Notes: generated by a model not told the origin, from the sequence alone. A stretch of 64,000 nucleotides of DNA from Xylanibacter rodentium (GCF_013166575.1 NZ_JABKKE010000004.1:1-64000); one strand, 5' to 3'. Positions 26,122 to 35,466 are shown, counted from the first letter of the stretch. Translations and numbers: made by a program.

Positions 26122-26859
26122 TTAGTTTGTTATGGTGTCCGAGTTTTGTTCCTGCATAGAGTCTCTGTCCGGCCCAGCCGCGGGTTCGGACTTGTCAGAG
26201 TCTGATATCGATATGACCATTCCGTCGCGCATCTTTATGGTGCGGTCGGTGATGGCAGCCAACTGTTCGTCGTGTGTTACGATGACGAAAGTCTGTCCAA
26301 ACTTGTCGCGCAGATTGAAGAACAGCTGATGCAGTTCCTGTTTGTTTTTTGAGTCGAGGCTGCCTGAAGGCTCGTCTGCCAGAATCACGGCCGGATTGTT
26401 GACCAGCGCACGTGCTACAGCCACGCGCTGCTTTTCACCGCCCGACAACTCGTTGGGCTTGTGGCCGGCTCGGTCGGACAGCCCCATGAATTCAAGCAGT
26501 TCCGTAGCTCTGGCCTTGGCGTCTTTGGTGGAACGTCCGGCGATATATGCCGGAATCATGATGTTTTCAATGGCTGTAAACTCCGGAAGAAGCTGATGAA
26601 ATTGGAATACGAACCCTATGTGGCGGTTGCGGAATTCAGCCAGTTTTCTTGTGCTCATGCTGCTTGTATCTATGCCGTCTATAGCAACGGTGCCGCTGTC
26701 CGGCCTGTCGAGCGTTCCTATTATCTGCAGCAGAGTGGTCTTGCCGGCTCCGCTCGGTCCGACTATGCTCACCACTTCGCCTTTGCCTATTTCGAGGTCG
26801 ATGCCTTTGAGTACTTGCAGTTGACCGAAACTCTTTTTGATACCTTGGATTTTTATCAT
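26122..26859 (-). CDS. lolD: ABC transporter ATPase, LolD/MacB type
   Basis: 245 residues. Walker [10 protein letters not shown] (34-42), Q-loop [15 protein letters not shown], signature [15 protein letters not shown], Walker [13 protein letters not shown] and switch His (THDEQL) are all present. The Walker B neighbourhood has DEPSGSLD where most members have DEPTG(N)LD. LolD drives release of lipoproteins from the inner membrane with LolC/E permeases, and the closely related MacB-type ATPases drive efflux. No permease is adjacent, which is common for lolD in Bacteroidota. The last 30 residues are a polar extension not needed for activity. Confidence 0.85.
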   Translation of the reverse strand: MIKIQGIKKSFGQLQVLKGIDLEIGKGEVVSIVGPSGAGKTTLLQIIGTLDRPDSGTVAIDGIDTSSMSTRKLAEFRNRHIGFVFQFHQLLPEFTAIENIMIPAYIAGRSTKDAKARATELLEFMGLSDRAGHKPNELSGGEKQRVAVARALVNNPAVILADEPSGSLDSKNKQELHQLFFNLRDKFGQTFVIVTHDEQLAAITDRTIKMRDGMVISISDSDKSEPAAGPDRDSMQEQNSDTITN

Positions 26860-26959
26860 TGTTTTTTCTTTATTTTTATTGAGTTACGCATATATTTCCT
26901 GTCCATTGCAAAGTCCGGACAATACTTTTTGTCTTGCCGGCTTAAGGACTATTGTCGTT

Positions 26960-29101
26960 TCATGCCCTGCCTCTCTTGTTGTTTATCCACTTCATTATTG
27001 ACGAATATGCGCTTTCCTGTTGTTCCTGATGTTGTGGTGCCGTGAATGTCATGGCATCCTGAGGCTGTCCGTTCTGGTCGGGATATACAATCATCAGATT
27101 GCATGACGGGAAACATGCAGTCAGTTCTTCGGGCAGATTTTCGAAAGCGGGCTTGTATGACACAGTGCCGGGACGGGCCGTGATTACTACGAGCAGATGG
27201 TCGTTGTTGATCTGTGTCGCGAGTTGCGTGATGCTTTTCCAATGTTGCATCAGTTCATATTCGGCACGCACGTCGGGATGGCGGTTCTGTATATATTCGT
27301 TTATGAGCGTCATGGTTTCTTTCCGCCCGTGAAATATCATTCGGCATCCCAGATTGGATGCCAGCCTCGACAGTCGTTCTATCCACCGATAGAACCCAGC
27401 CTCGAACTCCACCCGCGACGGCACTGCCACATGAATGCGTCTTAGTGTGCCCAAAGGTTGGATAATACGGCATATCATTATCTGTCGGTTGATGTCTGTG
27501 ATGAGTCCTTGCGTATATGCTCCCCAAAAACTGTCGCCGGGATCGGTACGCCGGTGCAGTCCCATGATTATCTCGGAGGCGTCGTTTTCTTTGAAAGCGT
27601 GCTTTATGCCGTTGGCTATGTTTATGGCCAGACGGCTCTGTGTCTGCATCCGCACGTCGGCCGACCCTGCCACAGCCTCGGCATGTGCCAGCAGTTTCAG
27701 TCCTGCGTTGCGGTTGCGCCCGCTGTAGATATTGTCGTAAACCACGTTCAGACCTATCAGCCCGCGGTTCAGTTTCCTGTTGCTTGTCAGTATTGCCAGA
27801 TGTACCAGCGAGTCGGCATCCTCGGCATGTTGCAGCGGCAGCAGTATTTTCTCGTCGTCGCCCGTCTTTTCCGTCTCTTCGGGCTGCATCTTCTCGCGCA
27901 GCAGAATCCTGCGTGCCGAGTTCTCCACCACGACAGAGCTGATGATGCACGTGAACAGAATCATCATCACCACACCGTTGAGCATGTTGGCGTCTACGAG
28001 ATAGCTGCCGTCGTCCATCTTCAGGTGCATGCCCACCATTGTCATGGCTATTCCGCCGGCGGCGTGGGCCTCGGTCAGTCCGAACATCATGTGTCCCGAC
28101 AGCAGCGGCTTCTTGAACGATATGCACGACACGTATGCTGCTATGGCCTTGCTCAGCGTGCCTACCACTACCATGCACAGCACTACCCACAATGTATCGA
28201 GTCCGTCGAACAGCACGCGTATGTTGATGAGCATTCCGACACCGATAAGGAAATATGGAATGAAGAGCGCGTTGCCTATGAACTCGATGCGGTTCATCAG
28301 CGGTGACAGCCTGGGGATGAACCTGTTGAGTATCAGTCCGGCGATGAATGCACCGAAGATGCCCTCCAGGCCGCACATCTCGGATGCGGCCGCACTGAGA
28401 AACAGCACCGAAAGTACGTATATATATAGCATCACCGCATCGGCATAGCGTCTGAAAAACCACCGGGTGAGCCGCGGCAGCAGCACTGACGCACCGACAC
28501 AGAAGAGCGCCACCTTGATGACGAACAGCCCCCAGAACATTCCTCCTGCCTCACCGTTGTGTGCTCCGACAATGGCGGCGAGAACGAGCAGCGACAGCGC
28601 GAGGGCTATCATCGACGATCCCACGCTCAGAGCCACGCTCGGATGTCGCTGCAGTCCGTAGCGGCACACGATAGGGTAGGCTATAAGGGTGTTTGCCGCA
28701 AGTATGCATGACAGCAGCAACGATGTCGTTGGCGAGTATCCCAGAAGATATATTCCTGTGAGGTAGGCCATGGCAAAAGGTATCGTGAACGTGAGCAGAC
28801 CGAATATCATGAACCGCAGTTTGCGCCGCATGATGTCCTGCAGGTTCATTTCCAGACCGGCGAGGAACATGATGTAGAGCACGCCCACCTTGCCGAACAG
28901 CTCGAATGAGGAATCGCGTTCGAGGATGTTCAGTCCGTAGCGTCCCACGGCAATTCCAGCCAGAACCATTCCGATGATATGCGGAATGCGCAGCTTGCCC
29001 ATGATGATGGGCGCAAAAAGGATGATGCATAGCACGACAAAGAATATCAGTGTCGGGTCGGTAATAGGGAAATAATGTGATATATCGGGCATAATCATCA
29101 A
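26960..29101 (-). CDS. CPA2-family cation:proton antiporter with cytosolic C-terminal domain
   Basis: 713 residues. The first 400 contain about 12 membrane segments of the Na+/H+-exchanger fold (for example LIFFVVLCIILFAPIIMGKL, GVLYIMFLAGLEMNLQDIM, GIFGAFIAGLILNRFIP). The phrase MFLAGLEMNL is typical of CPA2 proteins. The last 300 residues form a soluble domain with two stretches of the universal-stress-protein type (LVHLAILTSNRKLNRGLIGL; GTLRRIHVAVPSRVEFEAGF). Members exchange K+ or Na+ for protons at the inner membrane. Several start codons (M1, M2, M4) are possible. A CACCTTTG box at 29125-29132 (minus strand) may be its promoter. It is divergent from asd. Confidence 0.9.
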   Translation of the reverse strand: MMIMPDISHYFPITDPTLIFFVVLCIILFAPIIMGKLRIPHIIGMVLAGIAVGRYGLNILERDSSFELFGKVGVLYIMFLAGLEMNLQDIMRRKLRFMIFGLLTFTIPFAMAYLTGIYLLGYSPTTSLLLSCILAANTLIAYPIVCRYGLQRHPSVALSVGSSMIALALSLLVLAAIVGAHNGEAGGMFWGLFVIKVALFCVGASVLLPRLTRWFFRRYADAVMLYIYVLSVLFLSAAASEMCGLEGIFGAFIAGLILNRFIPRLSPLMNRIEFIGNALFIPYFLIGVGMLINIRVLFDGLDTLWVVLCMVVVGTLSKAIAAYVSCISFKKPLLSGHMMFGLTEAHAAGGIAMTMVGMHLKMDDGSYLVDANMLNGVVMMILFTCIISSVVVENSARRILLREKMQPEETEKTGDDEKILLPLQHAEDADSLVHLAILTSNRKLNRGLIGLNVVYDNIYSGRNRNAGLKLLAHAEAVAGSADVRMQTQSRLAINIANGIKHAFKENDASEIIMGLHRRTDPGDSFWGAYTQGLITDINRQIMICRIIQPLGTLRRIHVAVPSRVEFEAGFYRWIERLSRLASNLGCRMIFHGRKETMTLINEYIQNRHPDVRAEYELMQHWKSITQLATQINNDHLLVVITARPGTVSYKPAFENLPEELTACFPSCNLMIVYPDQNGQPQDAMTFTAPQHQEQQESAYSSIMKWINNKRGRA

Positions 29102-29206
29102 GTCGCGGTCACTGTTTTATGGTGCAAAGGTGCGAAAAAAATGTCAGATTCATGGCTTGCGGACACAAAAAATATCATTCGTGACGGATAATAGCATTAA
29201 AAGTTG

Positions 29207-29214
29207 TAATTTTG
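29207..29214 (+). promoter_or_regulatory. Promoter -7 element of asd
   Basis: TAATTTTG fits TANNTTTG, 37 nt before the asd ATG. Confidence 0.6.
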
Positions 29215-29251
29215 CCGTGGAAATATTCACAACTTTAAAAATGACAGACTT

Positions 29252-30262
29252 ATGAAAGTAGCAATTGTTGGAGCGAGCGGAGCCGTCGGGCAGGAGTTTC
29301 TGCGTGTACTTGCAGAGAAAGATTTCCCTATTGACGAGCTTGTGCTTTTCGGTTCGGAACGTAGTGCCGGGCGTACGTATAAATTCCGCGACAAGGAATA
29401 TGAAGTCAAACTTCTGCGTCATGGCGACGACTTCAAGGGGGTAGACATTGCTTTCACGTCGGCCGGAGCGGGTATTTCCAAGGAATATGCCGGTGATATT
29501 ACGCGTTACGGTGCCGTGATGATAGACAATTCGAGCGCTTTCCGAATGGATGACGACGTGCCATTGGTGGTGCCGGAGTGTAATGCCGGTGACGCCCTCA
29601 ACCGTCCGAGGGGTATCATAGCCAACCCGAACTGTACCACCATAATGATGGTAGTGGCTCTTCAGCCGCTGGAGAATCTCAGCCATATCCGTCGTATTCA
29701 CGTGGCAAGCTATCAGAGTGCGAGTGGTGCCGGAGCTGCGGCCATGGCAGAGTTGCAGCAGCAGTATGGCGAAATAATTGCGGGGCAGCCCGTAACGGTG
29801 AAAAAGTTTCCCCATCAGTTGGCCTATAACGTGATACCGCAGATTGATGTGTTCCAGCCTAACGGATATACCAAGGAGGAGATGAAGATGTTCAACGAGA
29901 CACGCAAGATAATGCACAGCGATGTGCGCTGTTCGGCCATGTGCGTGCGTGTGTCGTCGTTGCGCGCTCATTCCGAGTCGGTGTGGATAGAGACAGAGCG
30001 CCCCATTTCGGTCGAAGAGGCGCAGCGGGCCCTCGCTGCCGCTCCCGGAGTGACGCTGCACGATGATCCGGCCAACCTCGTATATCCCATGCCGCTTGAT
30101 ACTGCCGGTAAGGACGACATTTTTGTAGGTCGTGTACGTAAGGATCTGGCCGATGACTGCGGCCTGACATTCTGGCTCAGTGGCGACCAGATACGCAAGG
30201 GTGCCGCCCTCAACGCTGTGCAGATAGCCGAGTATCTCATCAAGGTGGGGAATGTGAAATAA
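29252..30262 (+). CDS. asd: Aspartate-semialdehyde dehydrogenase
   Basis: 336 residues. It reduces aspartyl phosphate to aspartate semialdehyde with NADPH, the branch point to lysine/diaminopimelate, threonine and methionine. The N-terminal [14 protein letters not shown] is the NADP-binding motif. [10 protein letters not shown] carries the catalytic Cys (about residue 129), and [13 protein letters not shown] and the [12 protein letters not shown] region (catalytic His) follow. Length matches the family. It is a single gene with its own promoter, followed by a palindromic repeat. A shortened relic of the same gene lies at 32442-32577. Confidence 0.95.
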   Translation: MKVAIVGASGAVGQEFLRVLAEKDFPIDELVLFGSERSAGRTYKFRDKEYEVKLLRHGDDFKGVDIAFTSAGAGISKEYAGDITRYGAVMIDNSSAFRMDDDVPLVVPECNAGDALNRPRGIIANPNCTTIMMVVALQPLENLSHIRRIHVASYQSASGAGAAAMAELQQQYGEIIAGQPVTVKKFPHQLAYNVIPQIDVFQPNGYTKEEMKMFNETRKIMHSDVRCSAMCVRVSSLRAHSESVWIETERPISVEEAQRALAAAPGVTLHDDPANLVYPMPLDTAGKDDIFVGRVRKDLADDCGLTFWLSGDQIRKGAALNAVQIAEYLIKVGNVK

Positions 30263-30326
30263 TCAGTCTGAAGTGGGCTGTACCTAAATTCAGTTCATGT
30301 AACTTGATTTCAATTCATTCATGTAG

Positions 30327-30418
30327 CTTGTAGGGACTTATTCTTGTATTTGTCCGTTTATAATATACTGATATTTAATCGTGTATGGCGGACAAATACA
30401 AGAATAAGTCCCTACAAG
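30327..30418. repeat. Palindromic MITE-like repeat, GTAGGGAC family
   Basis: A perfect 30-bp inverted repeat with arms at 30327-30356 (starting CTTGTAGGGACTTATTCTTG) and 30389-30418, spacer 32 nt, flanked on the right by TTATATGACC. It lies 65 bp after asd. Related copies are at 44757-44831, 45917-46045, 51203-51279 and 54833-54981. Confidence 0.8.
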
Positions 30419-30479
30419 TTATATGACCTGAAATAAAAATCAGCCTCTCCTAATTATCTTTACAAATCACTTCGTCGCC

Positions 30480-30790
30480 CGTTACAAAATCGCGTTTTTC
30501 AGCCAAGAGGCCGAAAAACGCGATTTTTCGTGTAAAATAGGATGCGCTGATAATCAGCAGGTTACGCTCTTTTCTCTTTGATAGCGCCTTGTAATAAAAG
30601 CAGAGAGGCCCTCCCGACCTTGCCGTAAGGGCCTCCCGGCTCTCCCGTTACGGTGCCGTTGCTCTCTCATTACGCCGTAATGGCGACCCCGGGAGGCCCT
30701 TACGGCAACTTCGCCACACCCGAAATGCGTGTAAAGAAAGCAGAGAGGGCCTCCCTGCTTTTCCGGAATGAGAAAAAAGAAGTGCAGAAA
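30480..30790 (+). repeat. GC-rich dispersed element of about 300 bp (copy 1)
   Basis: It begins with a hairpin (AAAATCGCGTTTTTC..GAAAAACGCGATTTT, 30487-30527). It then has GCGCTGATAATCAGCAGGTTAC, AAAGCAGAGAGGCCCTCCC, several GGGAGGCCCTTACGGC-type blocks in both orientations, and TGTAAAGAAAGCAGAGAGGG. The same blocks in the same order lie inverted at 48195-48510. No ORF is conserved between the copies. This explains the otherwise empty region between asd and the ATPase gene. Confidence 0.7.
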
Positions 30791-30851
30791 ATTAAGAAAG
30801 AAATGGACATTTTATACAATTCATGATGATTCTTCATTGATATACTTCCTC

Positions 30852-30920
30852 AAAAAAGTGCGATTCTTGGTCGGTAACTCGAAAAAAAAGTGAGTTACCG
30901 ACCAAGAATCGCACTTTTTT
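30852..30920. repeat. Perfect 29-bp inverted repeat overlapping a promoter
   Basis: Arms 30852-30880 (AAAAAAGTGCGATTCTTGGT..) and 30892-30920 are exactly complementary around an 11-nt A-rich loop. The right arm ends 3 nt before the -7 box TATCTTTG, so it covers the -33 position of the ATPase gene promoter. It may be an operator, a bidirectional terminator or the end of an inserted element. Confidence 0.8.
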
Positions 30921-30923
30921 GTG

Positions 30924-30931
30924 TATCTTTG
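30924..30931 (+). promoter_or_regulatory. Promoter -7 element of the ATPase-nuclease gene
   Basis: TATCTTTG fits TANNTTTG, 24 nt before the ATG at 30956. It shows that the open frame upstream (from 30890) is not translated. Confidence 0.65.
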
Positions 30932-30955
30932 TGGCAGATAACCCAATTTTTTGTT

Positions 30956-32368
30956 ATGGCTGATACTATCATAGGTAGAAAAATAGAGCAGGAGATATTG
31001 CGCCAGCGAATTGAATCCAAATCGCCGGAGCTGATTGCAATTTACGGTCGTCGCCGTATTGGCAAAACCTTTCTTGTGCGTAATTATTTTAATGATACAT
31101 TCAGTTTCTATTCCACCGGAATCTATCAAGGTACGAAAAAAGAACAGCTTGGTGAGTTCAACCGCCAGTTGGCGTATTATTCGGGATATAAGTGGCCGGT
31201 AGCAAAGGATTGGTTTGACGCTTTTGCGCAGTTGCGCGAATATTTGGAATCCATAGGCGGCGACAAACCCATTGTCGTATTTCTTGATGAATTGCCGTGG
31301 ATAGACACACAGAAGAGCCGGTTTGTAAAGGCATTTGAGTATTTCTGGAATTCGTGGGGCGCAACAAACAGCCGTTTGAAATTTATAGTCTGTGGCAGTG
31401 CTACCACATGGATGCGGGAGAACGTGCTTTCTGATAAGGGCGGATTGTACAACCGGACCACGCGCAGCATATATCTTTCTCCTTTCTCATTGTATGAAAC
31501 GGAGCAATATCTCATTTCGCACGGCATAAACTGGAGCCGCTATCAGATAGCGGAGTGTTATATGATTCTTGGCGGTACGCCTCTCTATCTGCAAATGCTT
31601 GAACGGCATCTGAGTCTCGCACAGAATGTGGATAATCTGTTTTTTGTGCAAAATGCTCCGTTATCGCGAGAATATAATTTCCTGTTTCGTTCGCTCTTCA
31701 ACGAGGCGACACTGCATAAACAGATTATAGAGGCGTTGGCCAACAAGGCTTCCGGACTGACGCGCACTGAAATTATGTCGGTAACTAAGATTGAGGACGG
31801 CGGGGCTCTGACAAAAGCGCTGCGCAACTTGTGTGATTGTGATTTCATACGCCAGTATACGGCATTTGGCAAAAGCGAACGCGGAACAATATTTCAGTTG
31901 ACAGACTTGTTCACGCTGTTCCATTTGCGTTATGTCAAAGGTTATCGCGGGCAAGACGAATGTCATTGGCAAAATATGATAGACTCCCCATCGCGCCGGG
32001 CTTGGAGCGGCTATTCGTTTGAGCAGTTGAGTCTGCACCATATTCGTCAAATCAAGCAAAAATTGGGTATAAGCGGTATACAAAGCGATGTTTGCGGATG
32101 GAAAGGAGAAGGGGCGCAGATAGATTTGCTGATAGACCGCAGAGATCAGACTATCAATCTTTGTGAAATGAAATTTTCGCAAGGGGAGTTTGAAATAACC
32201 AAGCAATATGATGAACGTTTGCGGGAACGGACAGAAATATTCAGAAAAGCAACCAAAACAAGGAAATCACTTCATCAGACATTTGTTACGACATACGGTA
32301 TAAAGAAGAATATGTACAGTGGAACCGTGCAAAGTGAGGTGATACTTGACGACTTGTTTGCAGAGTGA
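30956..32368 (+). CDS. AAA ATPase with DUF234-like nuclease domain
   Basis: 470 residues from the chosen start (MADTIIGRK), which follows the promoter box. Residues 1-220 are an archaeal-type STAND/AAA ATPase: Walker A YGRRRIGKTFL, Walker B KPIVVFLDELPWID, and the R-finger-like VCGSATTWMRENVL. A winged-helix segment follows (EALANKASGLTRTEIMSVTK). The C-terminus has a PD-(D/E)XK-like pattern: AQIDLLIDRRD then INLCEMKFS. Proteins of this type are abundant and variable in copy number in gut Bacteroidales. Roles in defence or mobile-element maintenance have been suggested but not shown. It sits between asd and an asd relic, so it probably arrived by insertion. Confidence 0.8.
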   Translation: MADTIIGRKIEQEILRQRIESKSPELIAIYGRRRIGKTFLVRNYFNDTFSFYSTGIYQGTKKEQLGEFNRQLAYYSGYKWPVAKDWFDAFAQLREYLESIGGDKPIVVFLDELPWIDTQKSRFVKAFEYFWNSWGATNSRLKFIVCGSATTWMRENVLSDKGGLYNRTTRSIYLSPFSLYETEQYLISHGINWSRYQIAECYMILGGTPLYLQMLERHLSLAQNVDNLFFVQNAPLSREYNFLFRSLFNEATLHKQIIEALANKASGLTRTEIMSVTKIEDGGALTKALRNLCDCDFIRQYTAFGKSERGTIFQLTDLFTLFHLRYVKGYRGQDECHWQNMIDSPSRRAWSGYSFEQLSLHHIRQIKQKLGISGIQSDVCGWKGEGAQIDLLIDRRDQTINLCEMKFSQGEFEITKQYDERLRERTEIFRKATKTRKSLHQTFVTTYGIKKNMYSGTVQSEVILDDLFAE

Positions 32369-32441
32369 CAAATCAAGCAAATTCTGATGTTGGTTGCCGT
32401 GCGATAAACAGCAACCTAAAGAAACAACGATAAGCATCTAC

Positions 32442-32577
32442 ATAATCAAGCGCTTTCCGAATGTACGACGATGTTCCACTGGTGGTTTTCTGGCTCAGCG
32501 GCGACCAGATTCGTAAAGGTGCCGCCCTCAATGCAGTGCAGATAGCTGAATATCTCATCAGTGTGGGCAACGTGTAG
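32442..32577 (+). pseudogene. Internally deleted relic of asd
   Basis: The translation from 32449 ([13 protein letters not shown]) matches residues about 95-107 of asd upstream. It is fused in frame to [18 protein letters not shown] and onward to the asd C-terminus, ending in TAG at 32575-32577. About 200 codons between the two blocks and all codons before residue 95 are missing, including the catalytic Cys and His. DNA identity to asd is high but not complete. It must derive from duplication of the asd region, with the ATPase gene now between the two copies. Confidence 0.8.
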
Positions 32578-32589
32578 ATCGTAGTTAAG

Positions 32590-32634
32590 CCAGTACAACG
32601 GCCCTGTACCGCCAGTACAGGGCCGTTGTACTGG
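32590..32634. terminator. Strong hairpin between converging units
   Basis: CCAGTACAACGGCCCTGTAC (32590-32609) pairs perfectly with 32615-32634 around a 5-nt loop. Further GTACTG(G/A)CxGTACA units follow to about 32670. It probably terminates transcription from both the ATPase/asd-relic side and the MFS gene. Confidence 0.6.
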
Positions 32635-32812
32635 CGGTACAGAGGCTTTGTACTGACAGTACAGCGGCCTTGTATCGGAGTGGGAATGAGGAAGGTGCCT
32701 GTAAATCCGGTGGTTGCGATGGCGACACTTTGGGCGTCATGGACTTACAGAGGGCCGGTCTGTGCGTTGCTGTATATCGTTTTTATGTTGTTTTGGGGCT
32801 TGGCGTCTTATA

Positions 32813-33961
32813 TCATTTCGTGTGTTCGTACTTTCTGCAGAACACAATCATACATATAAGGCCGGCAATGGCGAGCGGTGTGCCGAACAGTGCGGGATAG
32901 CTGTAGCCCAATCCTATTTCGATGGGCAGTCCGCCGAGCAACGCCCCCACAGCATTCCCAAAATTGAATGCCATCTGTATGCTCGCGCCGCCGAGCATCT
33001 CTCCTCCGGGAGCATGCTTGAGGATAAGAAACTGCAGCGGACTGCTTACGGCGAAAAGACATCCGGTGCACACAACCATCAGTATGGCCGAAACCCACCC
33101 GTACTGTGCGAGAGCGAAAGTAAGCAGCAGCGATGTCACCGTAATCATGAGTGTGAAGCGGGCGACATGCCCCGGACCATATTTGTCCGATACGCGGCCG
33201 CTTGTCAGGTTGCCCGCCACCATGCCGAATCCGGCGGCTATCATGAGCATTGATATAACGTTGGGGGTGAATCCGCCTTCGTGTATCAGTTGGGGAGTAA
33301 CATAACTGTACCAGCAGAATATACCACCGTTTCCCAACATTGTGGCGCCGAGAATCAGCCAGGGCGCACTGCTGCGCAGGAAAGCGAACTGACGGCGGAA
33401 TCCATTGTCGGGCAGTGGCTCTACATATGGCACCCATTTCCATAGATAGTAAATCACAAGCAGGCTGCATAGGGCGACAAGCACAAACGGGCAACGCCAT
33501 GAAATTGACGAGCTGAGTGCCGTGCCCAACGGCACGCCGAGCAGATTGGCCACCGTCATGCCGGCTATCATTATCGACACCGCCCCCGTCTTGTGACCGT
33601 CGTCGGCCAATCGTACGGCTACAATCGAGGCTACACCGAAGTAGGCACCGTGGGGAAGTCCGGATATGAACCGTGCGGCGAGCAGCATGTAATAGTTTTG
33701 TGCCATTACCGACAGCATGGCTCCGGCCAGCATCAGCGCGCCGAGAAACAGCAGTATGCTTTTGGGCGGATACTTGTGGACTACGGTGAGCATAGGCGCT
33801 CCGCAGCACACTCCGATGGCGTAGGCCGATATCAGCCGTCCAGCTTCGGGTATGCTCACTCCCATGCTCGTTGCCACATCGGGCAGTATGCCCATCATTA
33901 CAAACTCGGTGATGCCCAAGGCCAATGTCCCCAAAGCCAGTGCGATGAGACTTTTCTTCAT
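32813..33961 (-). CDS. MFS transporter, DHA1/AraJ type
   Basis: 382 residues with 12 predicted membrane segments. The N-terminus SLIALALGTLALGITEFVMM and IGVCCGAPMLTVVHKYPPKS match the AraJ/YdhP-like group of the DHA1 drug:H+ antiporters. Motif A in the second half is GRVSDKYGPG. Members export sugars or drugs. The AraJ relation suggests small-sugar or drug efflux, with no substrate evidence in the neighbourhood. The start follows directly on a short AT-rich intergenic region. Base composition fits the core genes. Confidence 0.85.
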   Translation of the reverse strand: MKKSLIALALGTLALGITEFVMMGILPDVATSMGVSIPEAGRLISAYAIGVCCGAPMLTVVHKYPPKSILLFLGALMLAGAMLSVMAQNYYMLLAARFISGLPHGAYFGVASIVAVRLADDGHKTGAVSIMIAGMTVANLLGVPLGTALSSSISWRCPFVLVALCSLLVIYYLWKWVPYVEPLPDNGFRRQFAFLRSSAPWLILGATMLGNGGIFCWYSYVTPQLIHEGGFTPNVISMLMIAAGFGMVAGNLTSGRVSDKYGPGHVARFTLMITVTSLLLTFALAQYGWVSAILMVVCTGCLFAVSSPLQFLILKHAPGGEMLGGASIQMAFNFGNAVGALLGGLPIEIGLGYSYPALFGTPLAIAGLICMIVFCRKYEHTK

Positions 33962-34223
33962 TGTTGATTTCGTTTTTTTTGTTATCCTGAATGTTGTTCG
34001 TATGCGCTTATTGTACGGGGATGCAAATGTACAATAAAATAGCGAGATTATACACCGGCATGATAAAGAAAATGATTTTTCTTTAGAGAGAAGTCAGTTA
34101 TTATTCTCGTGGAAACGATATTTTATGGCTTAAATTATCATGTTTCAGTCAGATTGGAATTTTTTGTTTTTTTTATAAATCAAAAAAGTTTTAGATAAAT
34201 AGATGATTCTAATTGTTTATTAT

Positions 34224-34231
34224 TACTTTTG
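34224..34231 (+). promoter_or_regulatory. Promoter -7 element upstream of the structured leader
   Basis: TACTTTTG fits TANNTTTG. A start near 34237 gives a leader of about 260 nt before the next ATG, containing the hairpin at 34296-34418. The stretch 33962-34223 is AT-rich and shows no gene. Confidence 0.5.
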
Positions 34232-34295
34232 TAGCCGGATAGGATAATTCCTTTCCAAGACATTTTAGAAGATAAAGAAGCGTTATGCTTATCTC

Positions 34296-34418
34296 GTATT
34301 TGGAAACCTGAGAAACTTTCAAATAGTGTATGAGAAAAGGCATAGTGGTTCTCACGCTATGGCGTGGGCTGCTATTACTACATCTTATACACTAAGGTTT
34401 TCTCAGGACCTCCAATAC
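34296..34418 (+). ncRNA. Structured leader or small RNA (long imperfect hairpin)
   Basis: Three stacked helices are visible. GTATTTGGA/TCCAATAC is at the base. CTGAGAAAC/GTTTTCTCAG with TAGTGTATGAG/CTTATACACTA is in the middle. CATAG/CTATG is at the tip, around TGGTTCTCACG. The element lies in the 5' leader of the secreted-protein gene at 34498. Whether it is a regulatory leader, a processed RNA or a fold-back repeat cannot be told from one copy. Confidence 0.45.
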
Positions 34419-34497
34419 AAGACGTGGCATTTTGCAGTTCCACGCTTCGTGGTTTAATAAGGTCTTTGTGGTAGCTGGAGGACACAAAAAGAATAAT

Positions 34498-35166
34498 ATG
34501 AAAAGGATTTTATCAGTTGCAATGCTGCTCATGCTGTCATTGGTTTTGTGTGCACAAGAGAAGGATGTGACAAAGTTTCTCGGGATTCCTGTTGATGGAA
34601 GTAAGGCGGAGATGATTCGCAAACTTAAGGCAAAAGGTTTTATGTATGATTTTAAAACAGATTTGCTGAGTGGTGAATTTAATGGGCGGAAAGTGAAATT
34701 GAGTGTAGTTACAAACAATGATAAGGTTTGGAGAATTATGGTACAGGATGATGTTTATGTCAATGAAAGATCTATTCAAATAAGGTTTAATGACCTTTGC
34801 CGACAGTTTGAAAACAATACCAAATATATGTCAATAAACGAAGAACAGACATTATCGGACGAAGAAGATATTTCTTATGAAATAGCTGCACATAAAAAGC
34901 GCTATGAAGCCGTTTTTTACCAAAAGCCGGCAACGGATTTTGCTGAAATCATAAAAGAGATAGTTCAATCTTTAGCATATAAGTATAATGAAGAGGAACT
35001 AGCTAATCCAACAGAAGAGATAAAGTCTGAGATAACAGAATTGTATTTTAAAGATTATATATCCAAAAAATCGGTTTGGTTTATGATATCGGATTATTTG
35101 GGAGAATATAAAATCTTAATGTATTATGACAATGGACATAATTGTGCTAATGGCGAAGACTTATAA
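34498..35166 (+). CDS. Small secreted protein, unknown family
   Basis: 222 residues from the ATG before a clear signal peptide (MKRILSVAMLLMLSLVLCAQ); the ORF is open further upstream but the signal peptide decides the start. The mature N-terminus KDVTKFLGIPVDGSKAEMIR resembles the start of a widespread group of Bacteroidota periplasmic proteins in which a short 'FLGIPVDG.k.em...L..KGF' block is followed by a small alpha/beta domain. No catalytic residues are recognised. It is strongly AT-rich relative to neighbouring core genes, suggesting acquisition. It is followed after 24 bp by a small ORF. Confidence 0.65.
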   Translation: MKRILSVAMLLMLSLVLCAQEKDVTKFLGIPVDGSKAEMIRKLKAKGFMYDFKTDLLSGEFNGRKVKLSVVTNNDKVWRIMVQDDVYVNERSIQIRFNDLCRQFENNTKYMSINEEQTLSDEEDISYEIAAHKKRYEAVFYQKPATDFAEIIKEIVQSLAYKYNEEELANPTEEIKSEITELYFKDYISKKSVWFMISDYLGEYKILMYYDNGHNCANGEDL

Positions 35167-35190
35167 ACTCAAATAAATGTAACAATAGAA

Positions 35191-35442
35191 ATGAAAGAAA
35201 TGAATCAAGAGATGATTGTCAGATGTGGAAAAGCTATAGACAGTCTTGATGTGTTGAAAAGTTTGTGTGAGAAAGAGGCCGATAATTTGTTGAAAATAAT
35301 AGAAGTTTCATCGGAGTCTGGTTTTTCTGTATCGTTCTTTACAGATGAATGTAAGTCGGAATTGATTTGTGTGGGAAATTTCAATAGAGCAGAAAATGGA
35401 CAATCCTGTTATACATTGGATTTCTCTGAAACAACTTTATAA
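35191..35442 (+). CDS. Small hypothetical protein
   Basis: 83 residues with no signal peptide. A helical first half (VRCGKAIDSLDVLKSLCEKE) is followed by a beta segment (SGFSVSFFTDECKSELICVG). Codon use resembles the secreted-protein gene 24 bp upstream, and it is closed by a hairpin at 35467-35502. Real but unrecognised; it may be an immunity or partner protein for its neighbour (speculative). Confidence 0.5.
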   Translation: MKEMNQEMIVRCGKAIDSLDVLKSLCEKEADNLLKIIEVSSESGFSVSFFTDECKSELICVGNFNRAENGQSCYTLDFSETTL

Positions 35443-35466
35443 TGTCTTAGCGTTACCGATTAAAGG

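Noticed and set aside
35191..35442. Toxin/immunity pair with the secreted protein upstream
   Set aside because: Adjacent small genes alone are not evidence; neither protein has a toxin fold or immunity motif that I can recognise.
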